Assembly (NCBI GenBank): GCA_030407005.1
Contig: JAUDYN010000007.1
Coordinates: forward strand, 620,001 to 684,000
Direction: 5' to 3'
From: Desarmillaria ectypa
Taxonomy: Eukaryota > Basidiomycota > Agaricomycetes > Agaricales > Physalacriaceae
Length of the DNA: 64,000 nt
The number at the start of each line of letters is the position of its first letter. Positions within the stretch are counted from its first letter, which is position 1. The translations under genes were made by a program, and so were the position numbers. Below the pieces are notes generated by a model. The model did not search any database and was not told where the DNA came from. It saw nothing but the letters and a program-made list of their open reading frames with translations. Shown one piece after another: positions 12,814 through 24,837 of this stretch.

Positions 12814-13602
12814 AAGGTACAGTGACTTTTCAATACATTGCATTATAGCTGACTGGCGTGAGTCTAGGCCTGCGTATTACCTCAGAAGCTACGAGACGTC
12901 TGTAACCGTTCTGTCCTTGTAATGTGTGAATGACAAAGCTACTTGGCTCATCCACAAGCCCGTCTTTTGCGCGCTAAACCATTCGGCAGCATGATACTCA
13001 TTTCCGAAGAGAAACCCTTGCAAGAATCTGGAAGACGGCAACACGAATAAGAATCGGGTAGGTATGCACAACCAATCCGTTGTAAATCTTCATATAGCAG
13101 GTATGGACCACGCTGATAACTCAAATGGCGCAGCTTTCGAGAGCATATGGAGTAGTGAATGCCTTCCCAGGTACGGTGACGGTTGGCCACATAGAGAAAA
13201 CACTACTCATGCAGTCCAATTTCTTCTCAAGCGCCCTGGAAGAAGCCTGTAGATCATCGGAAGTCTGTCTTACGTCACATACATGTGTGAACACTTCAGA
13301 TTGATCCCGCCCAAATCGTGCGAATTGATTGCTGTTATGGGTCGTTCTGAGAATTTTCTTGGTCCGAATCGGGCTGGCGCCTGCTCCATCTGTCAGCACT
13401 GTCTTTGGTGTACAATCGTGTGTATTTGATCGCCGAGTGCAAGGACTGAAGGGTTGCATTAATATCCTTGTATCTTGAGATGCCGATGAATGAACATCTC
13501 GAAGCCGCGGTAGGGCAGACTCAGCCACGGGGGTGATTCTTCTTTCTGAGAGTGAATGGCCGGAGAAATGTTTCTTCCAGCGCCTCTAGAACCGGTTCTT
13601 AC
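12814..13602. other. No gene recognised; downstream flank of a decayed gene
   Basis: Several open frames of 60-135 codons occur on the minus strand, but none joins cleanly to the fragment at 13603-14038. Nothing else recognised. Confidence 0.4.
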
Positions 13603-14038
13603 CTTCCATGCTCGGTTCTTAAGTTCGTAGCAAAGCAGATAGTCCTATGCTTGCAAGGCACCCTTTGGGCCAAGAGGTAATGTTGCTGTAGTCATCATAG
13701 ATTGAATAACGGGTGCGCTGATTTCGTTGCCGAGTCCTTTATACATAGGCTGTAATGCTTGAGTATCTGGCAACTACGTTACTTACATCTGTGCCTGCCG
13801 GTGTTGCCTGTTGCCCTGATCCTGAATTCGGAAGAAAGGAACTCTGAGTTTTCGGGCCGAATAGCGTTCCGGATGCCGGTAGCCTCAGGCGTCCAAATCG
13901 GAGGTTACCCTCGCTTAAAGCTGTTCCTCCGACCCTCTTCCTTGTGAATGTGAAAGCAAGGCATGGTGCTGCATGCGCAAAAAAACCAGAGCCTCTCATT
14001 ATACAGGCATTTGCGTTGTAAGTAATATCACAATTCAT
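13603..14038 (-). pseudogene. Decayed spliced gene fragment of unknown family
   Basis: An 84-codon frame (14038-13787) ends at a strong donor (GTAAGTAACG). The next candidate exon (13749-13603) starts after CATTACAG and ends at another strong donor (GTAAGAACC); it is 147 nt, phase 0 at both ends. It reads PMYKGLGNEISAPVIQSMMT then TLPLGPKGALQA, is interrupted by one TAG (13647-13645), and continues DYLLCYELKNRAWK. The composition is protein-like on both sides of the stop. I do not recognise the family. A remnant of a larger gene seems more likely than chance, but this rests on splice signals alone. Confidence 0.35.
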
Positions 14039-14864
14039 GACAAGTAAAACTCGTCGAACTGCACGCGAGCGAATGATTGATATAATGATCTACACGTGGG
14101 GGAGATCGGGTCTTGACCCATCCAGTTTTGAATGAATACCGGAGGCTATATTCAATTTTATCCCCTCTCTCCACCATCAGCTCAACATATTGGCGGCGCG
14201 GTTTCCCTGCTGTACACGCGCAATCCAGTGTTGCATCATGGTGGCCGGGGGGATCTGGTACGCCATTCATATCGTTACCCTTGGTTACTTATTTACTTCC
14301 GCTGAAAACTCATATCTGGGCCTGTTCTGGATCTACACATACACAAGTTGCAAATTTCGGCATTCAACTGTCGCAGTCCGAGGGATCCAAGGTACATAAC
14401 GATCTCGATGTTTAACGTGGAAATAAGAGGTCGAGATTCCGGGAGGTTCCATAGTCAAATGCCAGCGAGCAAAAAGCAAAAGAAGGCCTTCGAAACAGCG
14501 AGGCTGGATTTTGAATGGATTCCGCGTGCCTCGTGAGAGATTGCGATACAAGCGTCTACCTCGACTATACTCGCCAACATTTGATCATTTGACCGGTTGT
14601 TAATGAGAGCGAGGATGGGCTCCTTGCCGCGCGACCGAATCGTGGGACAAATGGATGAAATCGGAAATTGAGTAGAAACGTCTTTCTTTAGATTACACAT
14701 GTCAATTTCGGACGCGTCGCATTTCTGTGCCGGTCAAATGGTGTCAAATACAAAACGAAATCCCTCAAAATGGCGGCCTTCTTGGATATCCAGGTTATCA
14801 TAGCCCGTTTCTCCTCTACTTATATCCTGTATACATTCCCTCATAAACTTATCAACAACCTGCA
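14039..14864. other. Intergenic upstream of the FAD monooxygenase
   Basis: Only short shadow frames on both strands. The last 100 bp hold the promoter of the monooxygenase, including TATATCCTGTATACAT about 45 bp upstream of the ATG. Confidence 0.4.
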
Positions 14865-16755
14865 ATGAACCAACCACGACTCCGCGTAGCCATTTGGTAA
14901 GTCCTGTATTTTACTTGCCTGAAGCACACGCGTACTAACCGCTGGGGATGTCTATCGGACAGCGGCGCAGGTATAGGCGGATTGACATGTGCACTAGCCC
15001 TTTCCAAATCTGCGGATATCCAAGTCGACATCTACGAATGTGCATCTCAACTGGCTGAAGTTGGAGCGGGGATTGGCATTTTCCCTCGTATGTCTATTTA
15101 GCTCACATGAAAATTATCACCGCATTGAAAAATTGCAGGACCATGGAAGGTCATTAAGGCACTCGGTATTGACCAGGAACTACTGAAGCGAACGGAATCA
15201 GAAGTGAAAGATGGGCCAGGTATCTTATTGACTTGAATGTTCGAGACGCCCTTTCGTTTATCACCGTCCAGTGCGTGCTTTCAGATACCGAAAGAGCGAT
15301 CAACTGAAGGGAGTGAATTTCTATACCCTTGTAACTCATGGCGAGCAAGCCCCACAAGCTGATTGATTTCATACTGACGTCAATGCTACAGGTACTTTGA
15401 TCACCATCCACCGAGCCGACTTTCAGCAGGTTCTTATCAGCCACCTCCCGCCTTCCACGAGGATTTTCTTCAAAAAGCGCATACGGACCTATACACAAGA
15501 TCTGACTGGGCCGGTGGAGCTTCTTTTCGAGGATGGAAGCAGAGCAACGTGTGATCTACTCATTGGCGCTGATGGCCTGAAGTCCTGCGTGAGAGCAGCT
15601 TTGCTGAATGAGAAATTCCATTCGGCCCAGGCGGAAGGTCGACCGAGTGAAGCGGCCAGAGCGCTGGATGCTATACATCCATCATGGACTGGGCAGGTCG
15701 CGTACCGTGCTCTCATTGCTAGTGAGAAACTTCGAGCCTGTAATCCAAACCACAGCGTCTTAACAACGCCCATGCAAGTATGTATTCAGAATCACTTCCT
15801 AAATTGTGCAAGACACATGCTGATGTTCTTTACTTTTTGACTTCAGTATCTAGGCAAGAACGGCGTAAGTTCACCCACTAGCCCGGGATCCCCTTGCTCA
15901 TTGTTACCGCAGTTTGTTATCGCGTACCCAATCTCTCAGGGTAGAGCAATCAATTTCGTGGCCTTTGTAATGAGGCATGACTTGGAAGGCACCAAGTTCA
16001 ACGGACCATGGATGAGCGCCACTGATGTGTCGGCATTCGCGTCAATCTTCCAGACCTGGGAACCTGAGGTTCTCATGTTAATCTCCGTGAGTTCCATCTA
16101 AATTCTTAGGCTCCTGAGTCCTTACCGATTTACTTTAACTCAGTGCGTCGACAGACCCCTTCAATGGGCTATACATACCGTCAAACCAATGAAATCTTTT
16201 GTCTCAGGCAGAGTCGCCCTCTTGGGTGATGCGGTATGCATGATTTGAAAGTAATGATTTGATAGTCCAATCTCACGTGTATCTCTAGGCTCATGCGATG
16301 TGTCCACATCAGGGATCAGGAGCTGGGCAAGCCATTGAAGTACGTTTTATAAATTCTGTTACACTAATGGACAGTTATTCACCATGCGTAGGATGCCTAC
16401 ATCCTTGCTTCTGTCCTGAGACACCGAGGCACGCACAGGGGGAACATCGAACGAGGCCTACAAGTTTATGATAATGTTCGACGCCCCCTGGCTCTCCAGG
16501 TGCAAGAGCATTCGCGGCTGAACGGCCGTTACTTCACCTTTGCTGACGACATTGATTGGGAACGGCTCTCAGAGAGTCAATTATGGGAGAAGCTTCAGCA
16601 ATTGGGTAATAGGTTTACACGAAACTGGGAATGGGGTATGTCGATTGATCATGCGCTAACCATGGTGTCCGATTCTAACGGTTATTTTCGTAGCCTGGAC
16701 AACATCGATTGATGGGTCATTACACGAGGCGCTTAGCATGCTCGAATCGCGGTAG
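14865..16755 (+). CDS. FAD-dependent monooxygenase (salicylate hydroxylase-like), 443 aa
   Basis: Eleven exons in phase: 14865-14896, 14963-15087, 15139-15219, 15272-15340, 15392-15777, 15847-15864 (18 nt), 15913-16086, 16144-16233, 16289-16339, 16392-16635, 16694-16755. The Rossmann motif CGAGIGG (about residue 11) binds the FAD ADP moiety. DLLIGADG (about residue 155) is the DG motif and GRVALLGDAAHAMCPHQGSG (about 318-337) is the GD motif. This is the class A flavoprotein aromatic hydroxylase layout, using NAD(P)H and oxygen. The intron after 15340 starts with GC. The substrate is not predictable; salicylate or another phenolic acid is the usual guess. No neighbouring pathway genes support a cluster. 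Confidence 0.92.
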
Positions 16756-18212
16756 TTTCAGGCGTAAATCGAATTTAAGGTCTGACAGCATTCATACCCC
16801 TCACGATTTCAAGTTTTTTTACTGTTCTTACCGGATATAATCGATAAGTGTGTACACTGCAAAGACGTCCTTTTCTACTTGTCGTACTCTGCCTCCTTGT
16901 AAAACCATTGCTGTTATTTTTGTCTGTAATATAGAAATGCGCATCGGACTGTAATGCAAACACGGAGGGCACTTGGTGTCTCTTGATCGGAAGAAAGAAG
17001 TGAAAATAGATTTTGATTTTGATTATCCCAAACGCTATGGTAGTGACATCTATTATGTGGATATTAACTGGCCAAGGTGACAAATCCTTGGCCAAGTCTT
17101 GAGGCCGAACTCTGACAGGACTTACTCATAACTCGTGACCTCCAATTACACTTCGGAAGACCAGTGCTTACCAAGCCGCGGGTTAACATTGCCTCAGGGT
17201 CATCCTGATGAAGGGAGGCAAGTATTTTTATCGAGCCTGGATCGACATCGAGATTGCACAGTTGCAATTTCCATAAAGATACGACGGCAGCGAAAACATA
17301 CTGATGCACATGGCACCTATGCATCCCTGCTTAGACACGGTTTTCCGTCCTGTACAAGCCCCATTAGACCTCCTATGCAATATTGCGATTGATTGTTCCC
17401 AGAGGAACTATTCCTCTAGCAGCGGGTGGAGCCGAGCCTCAGACTCAAGCTTGAACTTGAACTCTGGTACTGTGTTGGTCGCAAGGATTGTTGACATCAT
17501 TTCTCGAATGCCCTCATTCCGCGAAACGGAGCGGCAGGCGCCAAAGTCTCAAGGGCCAAATATTAGACTAATATTCAGAAATTTAAGGTTTTTTCTAAAT
17601 GAATTTCGGGCTGAGCAAATGTCGACCGTGATTTATGCACTGTTGGTGGTACACGCTGACTTTACAAGGACGTGTTCAGGAACAAGACTCACTGTCACGA
17701 ATTTTGATAGTTATATTATTCGTCGCGGAGTGGAGAGTCCGGGTCTAGAGTCAGTAGTCCAGCACTTAAACCGTCGTTAGTAACAGTGTTGAATCTTACA
17801 CATGCCGTGTCCTGAAGATCATACGCATCTGACGGGAGTATTTCTAGATCAAATTTCTATTCCATTACCCGGTCAAAATCTTGGATGGGAGCACGCAGTA
17901 TTTGACGTACATATTATAGGATTGCTTCCACGCAAGTATTGGATTTGAATGGATTGAGTGGATCAAACTCCGCGTTGACATGGATTTGTGTGACGCAATA
18001 TCTCCTATGCACCATGAGGTTTGCGTCCGGACAAGCCAAGTAAAAAAAAATAGGTGGAACCCGATTTCTCAGATCCGGTGAAACATCGAGTAGAAGATGC
18101 AGCCGATGCGGCTATATAACAAGTATGAACTACATACAGACAAACGGAAAATGAATTACATGGAGCAAGATCAAACAGTCAACACACCACAATGCAACCC
18201 CCAGAAAACGAC
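16756..18212. other. Gene-poor 1.46 kb
   Basis: A 158-codon open frame (17304-17780, +) is the longest, but its composition is not protein-like, it lacks flanking splice partners and I recognise nothing in it. The region may be decayed sequence. Confidence 0.4.
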
Positions 18213-18957
18213 TCAACGGGTACTCGAAGACTCTGGAAATTCCTGGCTTCCTAGCACGACAATACGAGGACCTTTGTTGCCTAACAGTCCACGCTTCGGA
18301 AGCGGTTTGATCAGACGCGGAGAAGGTAAGAACGACGTGATAATTTCGGAGGAAGAATCACTATCTGTATCCGAGGAATCCTCTTCGTCTGATTCGGAAG
18401 CTGAAGACACGCCCATCTGAAAGTCAAGATTCTGCTGCTGAGATTGGGCATCTTTACGATGCTCGAAGACACCGAGACCTAGGTTCTGGGGTAGAGTTAG
18501 AGACGCAGTACAGCCGCGGTTAGATGGCAACGAACCATTTCAATGTATTGATCCATCCCCTCTGTGATATGTTCAATGTCAACACTTTTCGGATCTAATT
18601 CAACACGCTGCGTCAAAATAGCATTTGATGCCTCTATCTCAGGCAGGAATGCTTGCACGCGGGATAGAACTGGGACACGCCATAAGCCTTAACAACCAGA
18701 GGTATGTCAGAATACTCACGTTCGCTCGGGGGTTCCATCGCAAAGGTCTTTTCGCCAAAGTGAAACGGCTTGGCCGCGGTCGCTACAGGCCTAGGGTCGG
18801 AGGCAGTACTATTGAGCTTGTGCATTACGGCCTCTACACGAATATCGGACAGAATTTCACGATGCAGGGAGGCAAGCGCACCTATTCTCTTGATACGGGC
18901 ATCCTCTTCTTCTACTTCCAATTTTTCAACGCTAATTTGAGCGTGCTCGTCGTCCAT
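18213..18957 (-). CDS. NOPCHAP1-like (DUF4598) box C/D snoRNP assembly chaperone, 214 aa
   Basis: Three exons: 18957-18720, 18669-18536 and 18485-18213, in phase across GT-AG introns. The core LLSRVQAFLPEIEASNAIL, then DPKSVDIEHITEG and YIEMNLGLGVFE, matches the DUF4598 family (human C12orf45/NOPCHAP1). The human protein bridges NOP58 and the R2TP AAA+ ATPases during box C/D snoRNP assembly. The C-terminal third is acidic (SESDEEDSSDTDSDSSS) and then basic, as in family members. The role is inferred from the family. It shares a 347-bp divergent promoter with the UBX gene. Confidence 0.82.
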
Positions 18958-19304
18958 GCAGTATAGTTGAGTCGTGATAAGAAAACAGAAAAGTTGCGTT
19001 GTTATCTTATCGGAGTGTGGCGAATTTATACTCCGACATACTCCGAAGATCCACGTGACGCGACGCGTCGGAGGAGAAATGCCACTTTTCCTCGTTTTCC
19101 CCAGGTTCAGTCCGAAAAGCGGCACTAGCAAGCAAAAATTATATGAAAAAGCTAAAATACATTGTTTCAGACGCGCTATTTCGATGGTTTTTGTAGAACG
19201 TAATTATTGATGATCCCAAAAAGGAAACTGTGACGTGACCCTTAGTACTTGTCTTTCTACCATCACATTGCAGCCACAATACACCTCAATTTTTTCTTGC
19301 AACA
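18958..19304. promoter_or_regulatory. Divergent promoter, NOPCHAP1-like/UBX
   Basis: A 347-bp head-to-head intergenic region. It contains CACGTGACGCG (19052-19062) immediately followed by ACGCGT (19063-19068), and ACTCCGA repeated at 19030 and 19040. ACGCGT is the MluI cell-cycle box bound by MBF in other fungi; CACGTG is a bHLH E-box. Function here is inferred. Confidence 0.5.
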
Positions 19305-20745
19305 ATGCCTAGCGACAGAGAGAGTCTGACTGGCATGGGATTTGATGCCGCGCGTGTCGACTGTAAGGAAATTTTATTCGAATGTCACGATTATCTCGTT
19401 TCGATCGCGACTCGACTTCTGTAGGGGCACTCAAGGCGACTGGCAATCGTGGACTACAGCCAGCCATGGACCACATATTGGAGCATGGGGAACAGCCTGT
19501 ACCGGATATGGGTTCAGTGTCAGAGTCAGCTAGCTCTGCACCGATGGACGTCGATGAGATCGACGACGCAGAAGCTACCGCTAATCTAGCTGGCCTGGAA
19601 GCCAAGGTGCGTAGCCCAGTAACATGTCGTTGTAGTATTACCAGGCTGACGACAAGCACAGAGCATCAAGTGCTCGGAGTGTGGCAAAACCTTCCGGAAT
19701 ACGGCTCTCGCCAATTTCCATGCTGAAAAGAGCGGTCATACCGCATTCGAAGAGTCAACGGAAGAGGTGGGTTCACTTCTTTGAAGATTCTCCACTTCTC
19801 CACATGATCATCCTTATGAGCAGATCAAGCTCCTCACGGAGGAAGAGAAGAAGGCGAAGCTTGCGGAGCTCCGGGAAAAGATGGCCGAAAAGCGTTCCAG
19901 GAAAGCAATAGAGGAAGCTGCGGAACACAAGGAGAACGAGAAAATCCGCAGGAAAGCAGGCAAGGTCTGATTCACTTCTGTTTTATTCACTTCCGTTGCT
20001 TTATCACCGACCACAGGACATGAATAAAATTAAAGAGGACCTCAAGGCCAAGGAGGCCATAAAGGAAGCAGAGCAAAGGAAAAGAGGTTCATCTATCATC
20101 GTTGCGCTTGTTACATTTTATTCACACTTGATGCACAGATAAGATCGAGGAGGCTAAGGCTAAGGCAGCAGTGAAGGCCCAGATTGAGGCCGACAAGAAA
20201 GTTCGTGCCGAGAAAGCTGCCAGGGAAAAGGCTCTTCGAGAGGGTAAACCTATTACTGACAATTTATCAACCACTGCTCCTCCCCCTGCTTCGTCGTTGT
20301 CGTCTGGCGTTAAAGGTAGGGAGTTCAAAGAAACCCGATTACAAATACGTATGTCCTCGGGAGGACAGCCGTACACAGCAACTCTATTGAGCGATGCTCG
20401 TACGTACTCCCGCTCATGTTACTTTATAATCCCATCGCATGACCTGGCTATCATCTCCCTAGCTTTACGTGAAGTCGCAGAATTCCTTGCAGGACAGACG
20501 TTATCTGTGGATGTGGAAACGGTAATGTTTGCCCAACACTTCCCGAGGCAAGTTACCGATTACGTTGTTTGGCATTGAAACCTCATGCCGCTTCTCCTGG
20601 ATAGGAAGGCATTTTCTCGTTCAGATTTCTCAAAGTCTTTAAGGGAGCTCGGACTTACTCCCTCCGCGGTACGCGCACTTCATTTTTGTGTATGGCCTCG
20701 ATTATTGACACTAATAGAAAGGTCCTTATTGCCACTATTCCATGA
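19305..20745 (+). CDS. UBA, C2H2-type zinc finger and UBX protein, p97/Cdc48 cofactor (UBXN1-like), 329 aa
   Basis: Nine exons in phase: 19305-19362, 19425-19606, 19662-19766, 19824-19964, 20017-20086, 20139-20399, 20463-20547, 20605-20668, 20722-20745. The UBA (about 1-45) has MGFDAARVDWALKATGNRG. A C2H2-type finger follows (about 82-105: CSECGKTFRNTALANFHAEKSGH). A Lys/Glu-rich coiled coil covers about 115-220, and the UBX domain (about 244-329) contains LREVAEFLAGQ and FPRKAFSRSDF and ends VLIATIP. UBXN1-type proteins bind ubiquitin chains through UBA and Cdc48/p97 through UBX. The intron after 20547 has a GC donor (AG|GCAAGT). It converges tail-to-tail with the F-box gene, 156 bp apart. 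Confidence 0.92.
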
Positions 20746-20901
20746 GATTTCATCAAACTCCAATTACCATATCTGCCGAGATGTATGATACTAACCATCG
20801 GCGTACCTTCGTGCGATGCAAGCATATGCAGATCATGAAAAACATATCGGGTCATCTACATCAGGCGTAAGAATCCGGCAAACCGAGAGCGTGCAGCTAG
20901 C

Positions 20902-22490
20902 TTACGCAAGTTCCAAAATAATTATCCTCCCATCTAGCGTTCCGATAGCTATCTTGCCATTTCTCTCGTCTAAGGTCACCCGGGTCCAGCTGGCACCCTC
21001 ATGCACGTTGTAGACAGATGATGCATTCATGTAAATGACTTGGCCCTGGTTGACAGCACTAAGGATACAGCCAGCAAGCCTTTGTCCAGAAGACGCTTGT
21101 AGGAAATAAGTTTCCGTGTCCGTGTCCAACCACACTGCCGTATTATGCTCCCCAATGGCCATGTCGCTTAGAGCGAAAAGCCGTAATGGTGCAGACATGG
21201 TCTGCACTTGAATCGGAGTGAAGTTGTAGAGCGAGTGAGACCCTGGAGGGTTAGGATATATAATGAAGTGATTGAGCATGTTTGTAGGCCAAGGGAATGA
21301 GCTCGCGAATCTGACTAAAATGCTGATGGGTTGGGGACCCCTTGTGTGGGAAGTGTGGAAGGCTAGACGACCTGAGTCGACATTCCATTGCCAGACGTGA
21401 TATGTCAGGGGGTGAAGGACACCTCGACTCGTCGTTGACTGACGGAACAGACGGAGGGAGTAGATCGCGAGGAACCTGGATCGTAGGATGATTAAGAAGT
21501 CGTTGAAGACGAGGGTTTCAAAACAGGCTTCAGCCTACCCGGGTGTATAGTGAGAAGGGCCCCGATGCTGCTGCGTCGTTACATACCTGTGTGGCTTGAG
21601 GAGGCGGGAGAGGAGGCCTGACAAGTTCCATGCGGTGCCCCGTACGCCGTACGTCACAGATGAAAAGTTGATCAGTACGACTGCGTATCATGACGATGGA
21701 TCCCGCAAATGCGAGGAGCTCGTGGACTGGGCCAGGTACCTTGGCGATGGTAGTGAAGGCGGCGCTTGGGTTATTGACGGTAGTGGAGATGGCGAAGACC
21801 TGAAGACTATGTCAAGAAGTGAGCGTCATTGAAAGCGACGAAGGAAAATAGCGCACCCAGAATCCTGGCCTTTAACGGCGACGGAAGGTGGGTATGAAGC
21901 ATCTTTGTTGAAGGCGCATCCCCCCAGCCATGGCCCTTGGCGCCTCGCGATACATATGGGAGTGCGGTTTATATTCCAGCACTCGATACAAAGCTGGGGA
22001 GGATTAGGCTGGGCATGAAGACTGAGTGCGGCGGCAAGAATATAGGAGTGTGGGCCACGAGTGAAAAATTTGAGGGCAATCACCCGTCTTTGCTGGGCGG
22101 GTAATCTAGTCGACGCGATATTGATTTCAAGTTGCCTTGTGGCGCGGGGCGACGACGAGGTCCAGTTGCGGCGGGCTCGAACAGCACGGACAACGAGGCC
22201 TTCTAGCTCCCTTGGCCCCAGGTTGCTAAGCCATCCCGGAGGGCCTGAGGGGAAGGGGATACTCTGTTCTATGATTTGTGTGCGAAGGAGAAGATACCAT
22301 ACGCTAGGCAGCCCACAAATCTCTTGCAAGTACCTGCAAACCTGTTTAACGCACACATGATCGAGATCTATATCGGTGATTGTGATTAGGAGATCAATAG
22401 ATTTACCTGCCTTATCCTCAGAATGTCGTTAATGCTGAGGAAGCAAAAAATAGACAGAAAGAGGTCCACAGGCAAGTCTAAAAATGGCAT
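20902..22490 (-). CDS. F-box protein with C-terminal repeat domain, 473 aa
   Basis: Four exons: 22490-22407, 22341-21857, 21806-21587, 21534-20902. The first exon is the F-box: MPFLDLPVDLFLSIFCFLS, then DILRIRQ, with VCRYLQEI at the start of exon 2. F-box proteins join the SCF ubiquitin ligase through Skp1. The rest has short hydrophobic strands (for example GKIAIGTLDGRIIILELA at the C-terminus) that suggest a beta-propeller substrate-binding region, but no clear WD repeat is visible. The substrate is unknown. Large lineage-expanded F-box families are common in agaricomycetes. Confidence 0.85.
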
Positions 22491-24837
22491 GCTGACAAGG
22501 GTATGATTAACGCGAAGCAAAGGATTGAAGGTATGCACTAACGTGCAATGTATATCGATCTAGCGTCAACAGGAGCAGAGATGCGACCAGCCAACCACTA
22601 CTCGATAGTTGTGCACCATACAGAAGGGGGACACGAGGGACTGGAAGAAAGGAGGGACTCGATAAAGGTGACGGCGAAGTAACAGAGAAGTTGTTACGGA
22701 TGGAGAAATCCAGGTTCCGTCGGAATTGGGCTTTTAAGGAGCGCGAATGCACGAATTGCACAAGATTAGTTTGTCGTGTGGTCAGCCGTGCCTTTGAGAA
22801 AGCCGCCGTTGGCACAAAGCTAAATGCAAACAAGGCGTTACAATTACGAACCAACATCAGCCACCTCTCACGATGTGGACGTGGTAAGCGTTAATTTACG
22901 GATGTTCCATACCTTCCGCAGATGTGGCAGAGGTATTTCATGGAGATACGGATGCCAACTTGGAAACCAATTCGACATACGAAAGAATCGGAGACAACAG
23001 GCGTCGGCCCGACTCCTCGGTCGATAAAATCGCACATTTTGTGCATCTGTTTCTGTAAACGCCGTTACATCAGATTCTATCTTAATATTAACCACATAGC
23101 TATGCCTTCATTCACGGCTGTTTCTGAACTAACAACGGGTTCGCCCCCAGTCTCTTTTGCACTTCATGATGTGGCGTACTCAGTTTGCATGCAGGAACTC
23201 TAGGGAGCATGCAACTTTGTGAGTGATCAACAACATAAACTGGGGTTCCAGTCGCAACTATCCGGAATGACAGATTTCCTACGCGAATTCTTTGAGCTGG
23301 ATCCCGGGGATGTATTGTATGCAGGCGAGTTACGGGTACCTCCATTTTAAAAAAAATCTTATCAGCTGCCTGACCTGATCGATATCGATATGAGAAGCCG
23401 ATGACATTCATGAAATGAGTGCGATCAGCCCTCTGAAAAGTGCGATTGAGCCGTGGGTAGCGAAGGTGGTTGATACCCTCGGCTAGGTTGATTCGGCGAG
23501 TCCAATAGGTTACCAGCAAAACTGGCCCAGAAAAACGGCTCATAAATCAAGAACCTAGGTCAGACTCCAGTAACCCATCGACCAATGAGGTTCTGTCTGT
23601 TCTATGGCTGGCTGCGGGTCCAGAACAAGGCCTGCATGAAAGCAGAAAGATAAACGTGACGTTGTGACTTTGAACGGGATACCATAAACAGCATAAAAAA
23701 CGTGATTGTTTGACTGGAAGATGCATGAAATATAGCAGCCCACACGCCCAAATACTTCAAATAAGTAGTGATATGAAATTCCCCACAGCTGACAGGGACC
23801 GGGTGTTAGAATAATATCTCATCTTCATTGATCGCAGTGCGACATGGCACGTGTTTGAAGCATGGCTTCTAGTTGTAACTTGTGCGCCATCCGACTGCAT
23901 GGGCTAATTTATTAGAACGTATACGGGATATGCAGCATTCGACAGAAAAACGTCAGCCGCCTAGAGATGAGGTAGAACGAAAAGTCTGATCTCTCTCGTA
24001 ACGTTGTGCTGACAAAGTTTAATTTCCCGATGACAGCAATTGACAGTGACACAATCCGGAACCAGTATCGTGCTTCAAAAATAGTTCTAAGCGTGCGCGA
24101 CACGTTGATTGAACAGGCGTGTTCCATCGTGAGGGAGGGTTCTTGGATTATGGGTCTCGACCTCGTGTAGCGTCAAAAGGGTTCACCTTGAGAAGGCAAA
24201 AACCTCGAATCAGGAGATATAGTTGAGTGGCCTTGTTCCATTGCTGCATTTTGCTGCCGGGTGCGACGTCCAGTAAGTACGTCAGATTTTGCATCGTATT
24301 GTCATGGCGCTGGTTAATATAGTGCTAACCTATCTACGTTCAGGATAAGTCCCGATGCCCGGAAGCTCCAGACTTGCCGCGAATGCTAATTACGTTGGTT
24401 CGGACTCAGTAGTAGCCGTTGCATGTTATACAGTCGGTGTTCAGCCATGAAACTCTTCCGACTCGGAGAAGCGTGATATGATAGGACGAGAAATATCCAA
24501 TTAAAAACAACATAGGACGGATACTCGAACTGACTGGCACAAAGTCTAATCTAGTCAGTCGTGATTAGAAGTTTCGAAATCAATCTTCGAGTTGCGATGT
24601 ATACTTAATAGAAATATGCATGTCGACGCCCACGAGAACCTGAGCTGGCAAAGAAGTACGATAAAGTTGCAGTGAAGTTGAGAAGTCAACTGGTTCTGGA
24701 TCAAAGAGTATATATCGATCGTGAACCAGCAAATCGACAATAATAATAACGTCAGAAAGTCCATGTGCGAGCAAAGGTCTATTTTCGCATACTTAAAAAA
24801 TAAAGGCTAGCAAAAGCGCAAAGGAAAAGCATCACGC
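22491..24837. other. Gene-poor 2.3 kb
   Basis: A 143-codon minus frame (23543-23112) is the longest open frame. Its composition is compatible with coding but it has no recognisable domain or splice partners. A 116-codon minus frame at 22857-22507 lies just upstream of the F-box gene and is probably 5' sequence. No repeat was recognised. Confidence 0.4.

Noticed and set aside
14865..16755. FAD monooxygenase as part of a biosynthetic cluster
   Set aside because: The neighbours are a nucleoporin and a snoRNP chaperone; no synthase, transporter or regulator is nearby.
23112..23543. A 143-codon minus frame in the gene-poor region
   Set aside because: It has an ATG but no recognisable domain, no splice context and no neighbour support; left unannotated.
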